This document shows, one piece after another, positions 11,065-22,039 of a DNA stretch of 64,000 nucleotides. Source of the DNA: Euryodendron excelsum (lineage: Eukaryota > Streptophyta > Magnoliopsida > Ericales > Pentaphylacaceae); the NCBI GenBank assembly GCA_033060915.1, contig CM065389.1:13235001-13299000 (forward strand), read 5' to 3'. Both the position numbers and the translations under genes were made by a program. Numbering within the stretch: the first letter of the stretch is position 1; the number at the start of each line of letters is the position of its first letter. The notes beneath the pieces are model-generated. The model did no database searches. It saw only the letters and a program-made list of their open reading frames with translations, and was not told where the DNA came from.

Positions 11065-12771
11065 TGATCGCTACCAAAATATGTGGTCCTCAACCGTAAG
11101 TGCACGGGTCGCGATGCAATATAGAATCTCGGAAGTACGAGTATCGTCCCATAGGGAACAGTGCCAAGGTGATCACACGAAAACTCTAACACTTAACTCA
11201 ACCCTAACTTAACCCAAACTCATGCTTCTAACAAAAGAAAAGAAAAGAAAAATATTGTATTTGGTTTTTTGAATGAGTTAAACTAAATCTAAACAATGGA
11301 AGTGATTAAAATTGATTGAAACTTTATAAAGAAGTGACTTAGAATCAATTGATCCGATTAATTGAGTTTCTCAGAATCCCAATGGAGGTTTTGAATAACT
11401 CAAATCCTTCGACTACGTCGTGAGTCTCAGATTCAGAAGATTTATCTTTAAAACCAATAGTTCTTTCAATCTTCAATTTCTAGAATAGATCAGGTTGTTA
11501 TAATCAAGGACATGCATCATCGATTCGTACAATGCATATATTGAACCCAACTCATGCATAAACATTACAAGGCAGTGTATATACTGAGTGTGGTATTCAC
11601 GCATAAGCGTTACCGAACATAATAGGACGCTTAGGTTTTCGAAAGTATCTAGAACGAAGAATAAGAAGAAGAAGAAGAACAACAAGAAGAAGAAGAATCA
11701 AGAAAACATAGCAGTGAATTCGACCTTACCTCCATTGTTCATCCTTGATCCCCAATCAATCCTCACAATTGATCTCGAGTTAAGAAATTTAGCCGCTCAT
11801 GGCCATGGAAAACAATTAATTATGTATTGAAAACTTCCTGGAATATAAAAACTATAAACGAACTACGAATCTTGAATTAATTGCAGAAACTATGGATTCT
11901 TAAACACAATATTGAATTAAAGTAATAAAACTTAAATTTATTAGAAGTAATTACAAGAATAATGAAAACCCTAATTACTTCTATGAATCTAGACTAAAAA
12001 AACAGTGAAAACCCTTAAGAAATCATCTCCTTTTACAGAAAATCAAAGGGATATATATAGAGATTGCAAACGGAGTTATAGCAGGAATAGAAAACTTGAC
12101 CCAAAAATCCGTCGTAGTGTTCAAAACCTCCTCATGGCATTCGAACCCTCAGAGCCTTGTTTCTCTCTTTTTCCTTCTTAGAGTTCGAACTCTCCATTTT
12201 CTCTTATAATCATGGTTCGAACTCCCAAGCCTGTAAATTTCCTTTCTATATGTCTAGCCTCTAAGAGTTTGAACCCTCTTATGAGAGTTCGAACCCTAAA
12301 GCCAAAATACATTTTTTTTCAATTTTTGCTAGCCACCGTTTGAACTCTTATTTTCTTCTTGTTTCCACTGCTCGAATGCTTAGTGTATTATTTTCTCAAT
12401 TTTCAACTGTCTTCCCCTATTTCTTTGCAGCTTAGTTCAAGGTTTTTGAAGTCCATTTCTCATAATGCTCGTTAGATGTGAACTTGTATAACTTTGCCAA
12501 ATCTTTCCAATGGCGCATCTTTTATTCCATTTCGAGCTACGGATGACATTTTGAACATTTCCCGAGAAAAATCCCAACAACGGTCCTCGATATGTGTGCT
12601 CGCACTCCGAATTGCTTTTATGCCTCCAAATCATCTTCTTTATTAACATTTACCTGCAATGAACTCAAAATACGACTCTCAGTACTATATACGCTAAAGA
12701 GGGTATAATTAACCTAATCTAGAGCTAACTTAGGTCAGTTTAGTAGCATTAAACTGCACTTATGCAGCTCA
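11065..12771 (-). mobile_element. LTR B of a - strand Athila-like element (1.7 kb)
   Basis: In - orientation it begins TGAGCTGCATAAGTGCAG at 12771 and probably ends in CA at 11065, just before the PBS-like sequence. About 1.1 kb of it (11621-12771) is repeated at 34095-35210 with high similarity. It contains a cluster of TTCGAAC motifs (12110-12370) and a run of AAG repeats (about 11655-11705). The 11065 boundary is the less certain one: TG at about 11080 is an alternative. Confidence 0.75.
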
Positions 12772-14689
12772 ATTACACCGCCCAACTAACCTTTTGCTAG
12801 TCCCTAGAAAAACTAAGAAAACAAAACATAATTTCTCATTTCGAAAGATCTTGAATGCATTTAGCGTATGCATCAAGCTTTTAAACCCCTAGGTTACCCT
12901 TATTGGACGAGTGGTGTCTCGTGAGGACTTCCAGTAATGATACCCACAGACATCAACATTAGGCAATGTATCAAAAATAATTTAACAACAACTTCTTAAC
13001 TCAGTACAATGCAAGCATCTCAAATCAACCCATTCATGTCATGCTAACAACCAAACTATCAAATGCAATGCAAACGAGAGGTTCAAGTGTAAACATAACG
13101 TTGTATTCCCAAAGATTAACCATCATAACTCCCATAACAACAATCGATAGCTTCCATTCAAAACTCACAAGGCATATACTCTTAACAATAGAACACACCA
13201 GTTTCCCTCAACGGATTGCCCGTTATATGAGTAAGTGTAAAGTTAATGCAAATAAAGCAATCTCAATTTCAAAAACTACAAAAACATAAAGTATATCGAC
13301 TTGGCAGAGCTTTATGAAAGGAATGCTTACAATCAATGTAACAGTTGCGAATTTGACATGACGACTTTTACATGTAAGAACTCAAAGACTTATGCAATTC
13401 CAGATGCTCGAGGCCATCTGAATAAGAGAGTAGTCCAAGAAAATAAAGAGAATCAAGTGGTAAAAGATCTCAACATATGCATTGGCCATTACACATGCCA
13501 AGTTAATAAACATACACTTCAAACCCCCTTTTTTTTTTTCCTTTTTCTTTTTTCTCTTCTTATTTTCTTTTTTTTTTCTTCTTTTTCTTTCTTCTTCTCA
13601 AACTTTTCAACTTCTTATATCGTATTGGACTTCTATTTTACTTTCTCAACCAGTTTTCTTTCTTTTTCCCCTCTTTCCTTTTTTATCCCCTTTCCTTCGA
13701 TTTTTCATAACTTCTTAAAAGGCATGCAATACATCTTTTCTCCCTCAAATATAAGACCTCCATATTCACACTCTTTTTGAGATCATTTATACGCAATTAC
13801 TGAAAAGAATGACAGAAAGGAAAGCAATAAACGACTTGGCCTCTATGTACCGGAATCTGGACATGCATAAGTCAAATAGTTCAACCATGTAAAAGGTGTC
13901 AACTATTCCAACTTATTATAATAACATGTAAACCAATTTCAAATATAATGAAGCTATTCAAACAATGAAGCTCAATAAATTTCCTTGAGTATAAGTAAAA
14001 TCACTCACAAAAATGATTCATGGCTCTAAAGCTCACAAGGTGTACATCTCCACTTTATGCAAGTGGTTATAAAAATCTATAACAATTTTCCTTCAGAAAC
14101 ACGACTCGTGCTCAGTGTAGGTTCTCCTCTCTGTTTATACAACATAGATAGTTCAGTATTAAGCAATGCAGAAATGAATCAACATGATAATCCGCTTCAA
14201 CATCATACTATGCATAGTCACTAGTTGCTTTAATTGTCTTTGAAAATAAAACATAACGATTTAGTCATGGTCCCAATCCCAAGAAGTCTCAACACATCCA
14301 TATCAAATAAAATATCGATAATATACCCATGGAATGTGAAGAGTCCAAATGAAATTCAAAAGAACCAAAAAACAAACCTATTTTGGATGAAATTCAATAT
14401 AGATTGAACTGGAAAATAAACTTATTTCAATAACTCACAAAAGAATGATTGTGCATTAAACAGCTCAAAAAGATATTACCAAGTTTTATATATCCAACCT
14501 TAGCCAAGAAATGATCACATCCACAAAGCAAAACAAGTCAATGTACCCAAAAAAAAAAAAAAACTATAAATGAGATCCACAAAAAACAAATATCCATGAA
14601 TCCGATGCATCCAATGCTGAGACTATAAGAATTCTAGACTGATAAGATATATAAGAAAGTGAGACTATAGCCTAGACTCTACTAAATCC
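12772..14689 (-). mobile_element. 3' non-coding region and polypurine tract of the - strand Athila-like element
   Basis: On the - strand the DNA just upstream of LTR B (about 12796-12777) reads aaaaggttagttgggcggtg, preceded by 'ctagggactagc'. This is the purine-rich run expected in front of a 3' LTR in Athila/Tat elements. Further up lie a long T-rich/pyrimidine stretch on the + strand (13528-13690) and no clear coding sequence. The short + strand frames here follow from composition. Confidence 0.6.
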
Positions 14690-17063
14690 CTACTCCTCAT
14701 CATCATCCTCATCATCGGGCTGAATCCGAATGAGCATCCCCTTAATCTCCTGCAACAGAGTAGTATGCCGGTCTGACTGCTGCTCTAATGTGGTCATCTT
14801 ACTCTCGAAATCTGTCATCCAAGTCTCTAAATCCGTCCTCAGGCCTGCAATCCCCGCCTGCAACTCCTTTAACCCAGTAGCTGGTGCTCCCGGTGCCTCG
14901 GCTGCTAACTTCCTCTTCTTCCTTTGTCCCTCAGACCTATTTAAGGAATTTTTATCAATTAGCTTCTCCGGTTCCAACCTAATAAGGTCCACCGGAATAG
15001 AAATCCCATACTTCTTAAACAAAGCAGTCAGAAATCCTATAAATGGCATGGAATGCCTGACATCCGATGAAGTATAAGCCATACACAGCAACATAAACAT
15101 AATCCGGGGCAAATCAATAGACTTCCCAATACCAATGGCCCATAATAAAGCTACCCTTGTGACACTCATACCAATAGTGCGCTTTAAGGGTAATAATGAA
15201 TGACTGATTACTCTCGAAAATAGTAATCTCTAAGCTCCAATTGGCAATTGATTAGTTGAATTTAAGTGTTAGTTTAGTATTTTAACTCCTAAAATGTATT
15301 AAACCCCCTTTTGTGCACTTTTCACAGGAATCGGAGCTTAAGACGAGGCAAACAAGCAAAAAATAGGAAGACCGTTTGATCAGGCCAACATACCGATCGA
15401 TCGACTAATCAGACAGTCTTTCAAAGGTTCGATCGGCCGATCGATCGCAGCACGTCCCATTCGATCGGAAATGGCTCTGTTCGACTTCTATAGCAAACTT
15501 CAGAGAGGGCATTTTTTCGATTGATTGGCCGTTCGATTAGTGACGGTGGAACTCCTCCCACAGACAACATAAAGCAAAGCTTTAGAGAGTGCGTTTTTTT
15601 GTTCGATCGTGCGTTCGATCGTAAGGGGCGTTCGATCGGCCGTTTGATCGCAAGTCTTCGCCGATCGATCGGTATGTACACAGTCTGATTTTCTACAGAT
15701 TATAAAAGCTGTGTTTGTGGGAACAAAAGGGATGTTCCGGAATTTGCAGATCTGGATAGTAGGGAGAAGCTTTTCAATGAACTTTTAGGAGATTTTGTAA
15801 GGTTTTAGTTAGGTTTACATAAAAGCTTTGTCATCATATCATTTATTTCTCTTGGATTGTTGTAAATGAATGTTTTATGTATGAAGTGAATGTTTCTCTT
15901 ACTTTCTTAGCATTTTATCTCACTTTCTTGTCATTCTCTCTTACTTTCTTAGCAACCAAACACTAGCTTTACTTAGATTAATGCTAGATTTACCTTTATT
16001 TATGCTCTTTATTATGGATTCTAGTAACTAAACATCTTTTGGATGTGGTTGTGAAGATCCATCAATGATCTTCAAGGGTTTAGAAATGAGATGTATGAAC
16101 TTTAAAGCTATATCTGTAGACATATATGGTTCTATTTGATTGAGTAAGAGATTCATTGGAAAACTTAGATTCATAACCTCTTTTGGCAATATTTATGCAC
16201 AACTCAATATTTGGTATAGGTATGACACATTTTTAAGGTTTGATTCTAGGATGCTAGTCATAGATTTCATCTTTATGCTCAATTAAACATGAACCCAAGC
16301 TAGTTGAGCGTTGTTTGCTATATTTGCAGAATTCCCTTGGGAGAGAACGACACCTGATTTTTCAATTTTTACTACATCACGACCCCCGTATTCTTGCAGG
16401 GTGATTCCATTTGTGAAGCACATTTGGGAGCGAACCAATGACTAAAAAAGAGAAATAAGATGAGATACTTATCCTTGAGGCGCATTTTACTACATTATAC
16501 CTCCCCATCCCATGTGTCACCTTCTAGGAGCAATTCTTGGGAAATGGTAGCCAAGTCAGGCTGCCCCACATCCGGAAAAGCGAAGTTCGGGTTCTCTACC
16601 CGAGGAATACCAAAAATCTCGGCGAAGGTGTCCAGAGTTACTACCAACTTCGTCCCCTCACCCAACTCACCATCTTCTTTTTCCCTTTCTCTATCACCGA
16701 TTTATGCTTAATATTTGACATAAACTCCTGACACAATGTGAGAATGGACTCGGTCTTGAAATCTGCTAAACCAACCCACCCCCAGATTGTGAAGTCCCCA
16801 AGAAAATCAAAACCTAGTTTCTCAAATGTGTCTATATGAAACTCTCTCTCAATGACAGCCTCATTTTTCACCCACACCCGGTTATAAAACTTCTCTTCTA
16901 CTTTCCCGGTGAAGTGGGTGTCATCGTAACCTAGGTCAGCTGTAGTCTTCTTCCCTTTGTCCTTTTGGGTTGGTTGGAATTTTGACGAGGTCGGACCTTT
17001 AGGCTTCTTACCCGAGCCCTCGGGTTTATCTCCCTTGTTACCCCCTTTCTCAATAGTGCTCAT
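14690..17063 (-). pseudogene. Extra ORF of the element ('putative plant transposon protein' type), split by a solo LTR
   Basis: The - strand frame starts at ATG 17063-17061. It runs through GYDDTHFTGKVEEKFYNRV and IEREFHIDTFEKLGF to GWVGLADF, then needs a frameshift near 16685 to continue as ELGEGTKLVVTLDTFAEIFG. It meets a TAA near 16490 and then the solo LTR (15205-16437). On the far side it resumes as SHSLLPLKRTIGMSVTRVAL, IGKSIDLPRIMF, PFIGFLTALFKKYGI, a coiled-coil-like stretch (LKELQAGIAGLRTDLE) and an acidic tail to 14690. The pattern 'E.FYxR..ER.F', 'VTxDTxAEIxGIP', 'VTxxRVALLWAIxxGKxIDL' fits the domain annotated in plants as putative plant transposon protein. It lies in the sense of the element, between the integrase tail and the 3' LTR, where Athila/Tat elements carry extra ORFs. 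It is broken by one frameshift, one stop and the LTR. Confidence 0.65.
15205..16437 (+). mobile_element. Solo LTR A, 1233 bp, target duplication ATGAC
   Basis: Starts TGATTACTCTCGAAAATAG and ends GGGAGCGAACCA. Identical 5-bp flanks ATGAC lie at 15200-15204 and 16438-16442. It is closely similar to the 5' LTR of the Athila element at 48199-49684 but lacks about 250 bp present there. It contains a cluster of GATCGATC/CGATCGGCCG palindromes (about 15370-15680). It sits inside the extra ORF of the - strand element, so it is younger than that element. Confidence 0.93.
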
Positions 17064-18425
17064 TTCTCAAGCACCCTACAAATGCAAGAAATACACATAA
17101 CATGTCATACTTTAACATATTGACGCAATGGATGAGAATGTTTAGGCGATGTGCCTATGTCGGTCTATGACTACCAAGGGCCATGAAAGTATGCCTAATG
17201 CAATTGATACCCAACGCAAGAGAATGATGCACCTCATATACACCAAACCTCCTTACAACAACACCCCAACCTCCGAAAGCCATGATTTACCCCCTTTCAG
17301 CCGGTCTTGGCCAATGTAACCTTTTATCGAACACCTAGTGGGCAACCTATTGATCAAGGTTTCTAGGTGTGAAACTTCTATGCCCTGGCCTTCAACTCTC
17401 TAATTCAGATTATCCAATACGCAATGGGGTCCAATTGAACCCGAAATTAGGGCTAAAGAATCATTGGGGCATTTTCACAAACACCTAGTATGCATAAGAA
17501 AACCCATGGTTCAATAGGAGATTCTATGCCATGGAAATCCTCCAAAAACTTATCAACAATATGGAGCAAACCCCCAACAATGCAATTGAGGAGTGTATGC
17601 ATGATTTAGAGTGTGCAAGTGTGTGAATATGCATGAAGATGGTGTTTATCAAGAAAATCCTCCTAATGGGAGCCTAGGGTTCTTTAGATATGCAATGCAA
17701 TCACCTAGGGTGATTAGAGAGGTGTAGTTACCTTTCTTAAATGAGGAATTTTGACAACCGAAAGTCAAAGATTGGGTGCTTGAAGGTTCTAAGAACAAAT
17801 CGCCAAAGACCCTCTTACTCCCCTCTGTCGAATAATAAATGCCAATGGTTACAAATGCCCCATGTGTTGCCCCTTTAACCCCTTAAAAACAATTTTCGGG
17901 CTTAGAGTTCAAACGTCGTTAGCAGCGTTTGAACCCTAAGGCTTAAATTTCAATTTTTCCATTTTTGAGGGTTCGAACTCCATCATAGGAGTTCGAACAC
18001 GAAGGATAAATTTCCATTTGTAAGGCCTCTGAGAGTTCGAATGCCCTGATAAGGGTTCAAACCCTCAGGCAAGAATTCCATTTCTCAGATTGTGGCCTTG
18101 CATGGCTTGTTCGCGTTGCTGGGTTTGGCTCTACCCTATCCTATCAACTATCTTAAGTACTAATAAACATAAAGCTTAAACAAACACGCTACGCCCATAA
18201 AACCAAAGTTTGCATACTACGGAGTACCCCTCCCCCCCTAAAAAAAAAAACTAGAGAGGAACAATTTCCAGAATGTGAGAAAAATGAAAAAGAACACAAC
18301 ACAACAATAGACGGGTAGGGAAAAGGTGAAAGGGTGGGACAACACCCCCTCCCCCTAACTAAGGTTAAACTATCCCCAACTCGACTTAACCTATACACTT
18401 ACTATACAACATACAAGAAAGGCAT
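17064..18425 (-). mobile_element. Non-coding spacer of the - strand Athila-like element
   Basis: It lies between the integrase tail and the extra ORF. No coding sequence is recognised. A cluster of GTTCGAAC/GTTTGAACC motifs at about 17905-18065 resembles the cluster inside LTR B. Two C-rich patches (about 18229-18239 and 18344-18355) and an A-rich run are also present. Confidence 0.45.
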
Positions 18426-18429
18426 TATG

Positions 18430-18625
18430 TCTCATGTTATGCAAAAGGCGGTGGATTCCGTAGATCCACACATTCAATCTCTACCTGTTCAAGCTTAAGA
18501 TAGGGCTTCAATCAATGCCCATTGAATTTAAAAACATTACCATTTCTGGGATTACGAATTTCGACAGCCCCATGAGGTGAAACGTCTTGTACAGTAAAAG
18601 GTCCAGACCATCTACTTCTATGCTC
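18430..18625 (-). pseudogene. Integrase C-terminal tail of the - strand Athila-like element
   Basis: The - strand reads [30 protein letters not shown], a stop, LKPYLKLEQVEIECVDLRNP, PPFA and a stop. This matches the end of Athila/Tat integrases, where a V.PHGAVE segment is followed by F.VNGHRLKPY and a short tail before the stop. The same tail can be read at 55760-60522 in the + strand Athila. One internal stop is present. The rest of pol (protease, reverse transcriptase, RNase H, integrase core) is missing between here and the gag piece at 18676, so the element carries a large internal deletion. Confidence 0.75.
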
Positions 18626-18675
18626 ACATCCTTAGACATTTGAGGAGACGACTCAGAATGACTCCCATGTTCTTT

Positions 18676-21000
18676 CTATGCACTCTTGTTCTTTTCATTC
18701 TCACTCTCCTCTCTCTTTTGCTCATGCCCTAACCCTATAGACTCACCTTTTTTCCCTTGATTGTTTTCACTAAGATTGCTGGTTTGGGCTAGTTGCTTTC
18801 CATTCCTAAAGGTGATGGCCTGAACTTGTTCATGTGTTGTGTCTACGTAGTTTGCAGGTTTAGGGTTTGGTTGGGGTTGGGTCGGAAATCGCCCTTGCAT
18901 TTGTTGAGTCATCAATATTTTATGGATGTCTTTGACTATTGAGTTAGTTTCCTTTTGCGATTGTTCCAGATTCGTGACCCTGTTTGCGAGTGATCGAAGA
19001 TCATTACTCACTTGATGGTCCTCACTATTTCTCTTATATGGAGGCTGATATTGTGCCAGTTGAGGTATGTATGGTTGTGACGCCGGCGGTGTGGGATACG
19101 TGACTAATTCACCTTGAAACGCTTGCGATGGTGTTTGGAATGGTGGTGGAGGTTATTGAAAAGGTTGAGGGTTTGAAGGGCCCTCTTATTTCCACCCAAA
19201 GTTAGGGTGATTCCTCCACCTGGGGTTATACATGTTGGGGTAAGGATTGTTCCCGCTGGTACACTTCCAGATGTGTTTCACAACTAGAGTCACTCTGCAA
19301 GAATACGGAGGTCGCGATGTAGTAAAACCGAAAAATCTGGTGTCGTTCTCTCCTAAGGGAATTCTGCAAATATAGTAAGAAAGCTCAACTAGCACAGGAA
19401 CTTATCATGATGGATTGCAATTGAGAATTCTTTTCTTCCTCTAACATAAAAGAGACCGAAAACTTGTTGGTTTTGAGATGATGGTTGTTCTACGATTAGT
19501 GCAATAACTTAACAATTAATGAAGGCAATAAAATCTAGTTTTTATATAATTATGTAAAAGCTTGGATATGGTTGATTCAATCCACCAATTCACAACAAAG
19601 GTTTCAAATGAGAATTTTATAACTCAAATAAAGAATCGCACCTTGGATTCTTGATCCGGAAGATTTTGACCATAAATACTTGGGTCTATGTTTGATTGAG
19701 TACAAAGATGAAATCTATGACTAGTACCCTAGAATCAAACCTTAGACATGTGCAATACCTATACCAAATATTGACTTGTGCATAAATATTGCCAAGAGGA
19801 GTTATGAATCTAAGTTTTCCAATGAATCTCATACTAAATCAAATGGAACCATAGAAGTCCAGAGTTATAGCTTTAAAGTTCATACATCTCATTTTCAACC
19901 CTTGAAGATCCTTGGTAGATCTTCATAACCATATCCAAGGGATGTTTAGCTACTAAAATCCATGATAAAGAGCATAAATGAAGGTAAATCTAGCATTAAA
20001 CTATGTGAAACTAGTGTTTGGTTACTAAGAAAGTGAGAGAAAATGGCAAGAAAAGAGAGAAACATTCACTTCATATATAAGCATTCATTTACAACAATCC
20101 AAAAGTAATAAATGACAAAATGCAAAGCTTTAATGTAAATCTAACTAAAACCTTACAAAATCTCCCAAAAGTTCCTATTGAAAAGCTCCCCCTACTGTCC
20201 AGATCTGCAGAAAATCGAATATCTCTTTTTTTTGTTCGACTGCTATGTTGTAAGGCAAATCTGCGCTCATCGTCCGAAGTGCGTCTGAAGTATGTCTGAT
20301 ATACGTCCGGATGGTGAAGTAACTGTTCGGACAATTATTTCACCGTTCGGATGGTCTTTAGACACGAAATCTCGTCTCTGTATTTCCTTCGAACGGGAAA
20401 AATCGACTCTGTGATAGCTTTGGATAGGAAAAGATGAATATGTGATAGCTTCGAACGAAAAAACATGAATCTGCAACTCCCATTTTCGACTAGCGTTCGA
20501 ATGCTAATTCGTCCATCCGAACGCACCGTCTGAACAGTGTTTTCTCTGTCCGAACGGACCGTCCGGCTGGACTTTTTTACTTTAAGCCCATATACGCTAT
20601 TTTATCACCAAAAACCTATAACACACAGAAAGCCACTTTAGATCAATTTATTACTAAAAAGCTATTCTAATACCTATATAGAGGATAACAAACAACTAAT
20701 TAGGGAACAAAGATTACATTTCTAGAGTGGAATCACCCGCTCCTTTGATTTTGATATCCCCCTTTGAATTGGCCAACCGCGTTTACTTGGCTATGAAGTG
20801 CTTCCCGTACCCCTGGTATTACTAGACATGATGTAGTATTATGGTTTTGTGTATCACAAACTAAGCATGATGAAGGTGTTTCAACCAGACTACGATGAGT
20901 GGGTGATGGAGTCAAGTAACCTGGTGGAAGATTACGCAAAGGGTCGGCTCGAACCAAACGGTGTGTGTAATCTCTAAAATATGAAGAAATACATATGCAA
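18676..21000 (-). pseudogene. Athila-like gag remnant, split by a solo LTR
   Basis: The - strand reads SSCLVCDTQNHNTTSCLVIP then GVREALHSQVNAVGQFKGGY and QNQRSG down to 20741. The solo LTR (19257-20735) interrupts here, and the frame resumes as NNPYPNMYNPRWRNHPNFGW. A stop-containing Pro/Gln-rich stretch follows, then NDLRSLANRVTNLEQSQKET and THEQVQAITFRNGKQLAQTS, ending at 18676. The + strand Athila gag has the same order (CLVCEISEHNTSSCLIIPGI; NTYNPGWRDHPNFG; SSHEQVQAITTLRSGKT). The Cys pair plus NHNTTSC resembles the degenerate zinc-binding region of Athila gag. The 5' part is cut off by the Tat-family LTR at 21080. Confidence 0.8.
19257..20735 (-). mobile_element. Solo LTR A', 1479 bp, target duplication CCCGC
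   Basis: On the - strand it begins TGATTCCACTCTAGAAATG (20735) and ends GGAAGTGTACCA (19257). The + strand flanks CCCGC at 19252-19256 and 20736-20740 are identical. Removing it restores the gag reading QRSG/NNPYPN. It is a diverged relative of LTR A: the same block order is seen, but the palindrome cluster (about 20230-20575) is made of TCCGAACGG/GTTCGAATG-type motifs. Confidence 0.92.
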
Positions 21001-21284
21001 TGCACACAAAAAAAAAAACAAAAAAACACGTACAATCCAACCGATCCTCCAATCTCCATAGAAATATCAACTCCGTTGCTGTAAGCACCCCATTTTTGAC
21101 CGCTTGGCAGTCTACACTCTATCTAGACTTGTTTTCAAGTCATTGTGGGCATATTCCAATCGAAACCGATTTTCTAAGTCCAAATCCCGTTTGTCCATCG
21201 CCTCGCGGGCCCACCAGGCCCAAATAGAGGTAAAATGACCAAAATGCCCTTAGGGGCATTGTCCTTTTCCTTTTCGATTCTAAT

Positions 21285-21893
21285 CCCACTCTCGAGACAA
21301 TTTATTCCTCGAGACGGTTCCAATCCAGGCACGTCTTTTCGAAGACGGTAAGACCCCTTTCCAATCCCTCTCTCTTGACAGTTTATTCCTCGAGACAGTT
21401 CCAATCCTGGCACGTCTTTTCAAAGACGGTAAGACCCCTTTCCAATCCCACTCTCGAGACAGTTTATTCCTCGAGACGGTTCCAATCCAGGCACGTCTTT
21501 TCGAAGACGGTAAGACCCCTTTCCAATCCCACTCTCGAGACAGTTTATTCCTCAAGATGGTTCCAATCCAGGCACGTCTCTTCGGAGACGGTAAGACCCC
21601 TTTCCAATCCCACTCTCGAGACAGTTTATTCCTCGAGACGGTTCCAATCTAGGCACGTCTCTTCGGAGATGATAAGTTCGCTTTCCAATCCCACTCTCAA
21701 GACAGTTTATTCCTCGAGACGGTTCTAATCCAAGCACGTCTCTTCGGAGACAGTAAGACCCCTTTCCAATCTCACTCTCAAGACAGTTTATTCCTCGAGA
21801 CGGTTCCAATTCAGGCACATTCCTTCGGAGATGATAAGTCCCCTTTCCAATCCCTCTCTCGAGACAATTTATTCCTCGAGACGGTCCGAGTAA
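21285..21893. repeat. 81-bp tandem array, 8 units, hairpin-bearing
   Basis: The marker TTTATTCCTC starts at 21301, 21382, 21463, 21544, 21625, 21706, 21787 and 21868 (the sixth to eighth with minor context changes), an exact 81-bp period. Units 1 to 7 carry a foldback around 'cacgtct..agacggt', such as CGTCTTTTCGAAGACG or CGTCTCTTCGGAGACG; the eighth unit is truncated and lacks it. Because 81 is a multiple of 3 and the unit lacks stops, long open frames appear on both strands; these are not genes. Confidence 0.95.
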
Positions 21894-22039
21894 CAAAACT
21901 ACTCACAAAACCGTTAGAGTAGCGAAAATACTCACAAATAGGTCGATATAGAGAATTGGCAACAAACCCCTATGTCACGACGACCGCCGTTAGAGTGACG
22001 GAAACACTCAAAACCCAGGTCAACACCAGTGTCTGTTAG

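Noticed and set aside
13482..13780. Phe/Ser-rich frames looking like membrane proteins
   Set aside because: Pyrimidine-rich low-complexity DNA in the 3' non-coding part of a retroelement.
21285..21893. CRISPR-like array
   Set aside because: Units are contiguous 81-bp repeats with no unique spacers, in a plant LTR.
21174..21896. Open frames on both strands rich in SRNKLSREWDWKGVLPS or VYSSRRFQSRHVFS
   Set aside because: They are translations of the 81-bp array (a multiple of three) in LTR C, seen in several frames at once.
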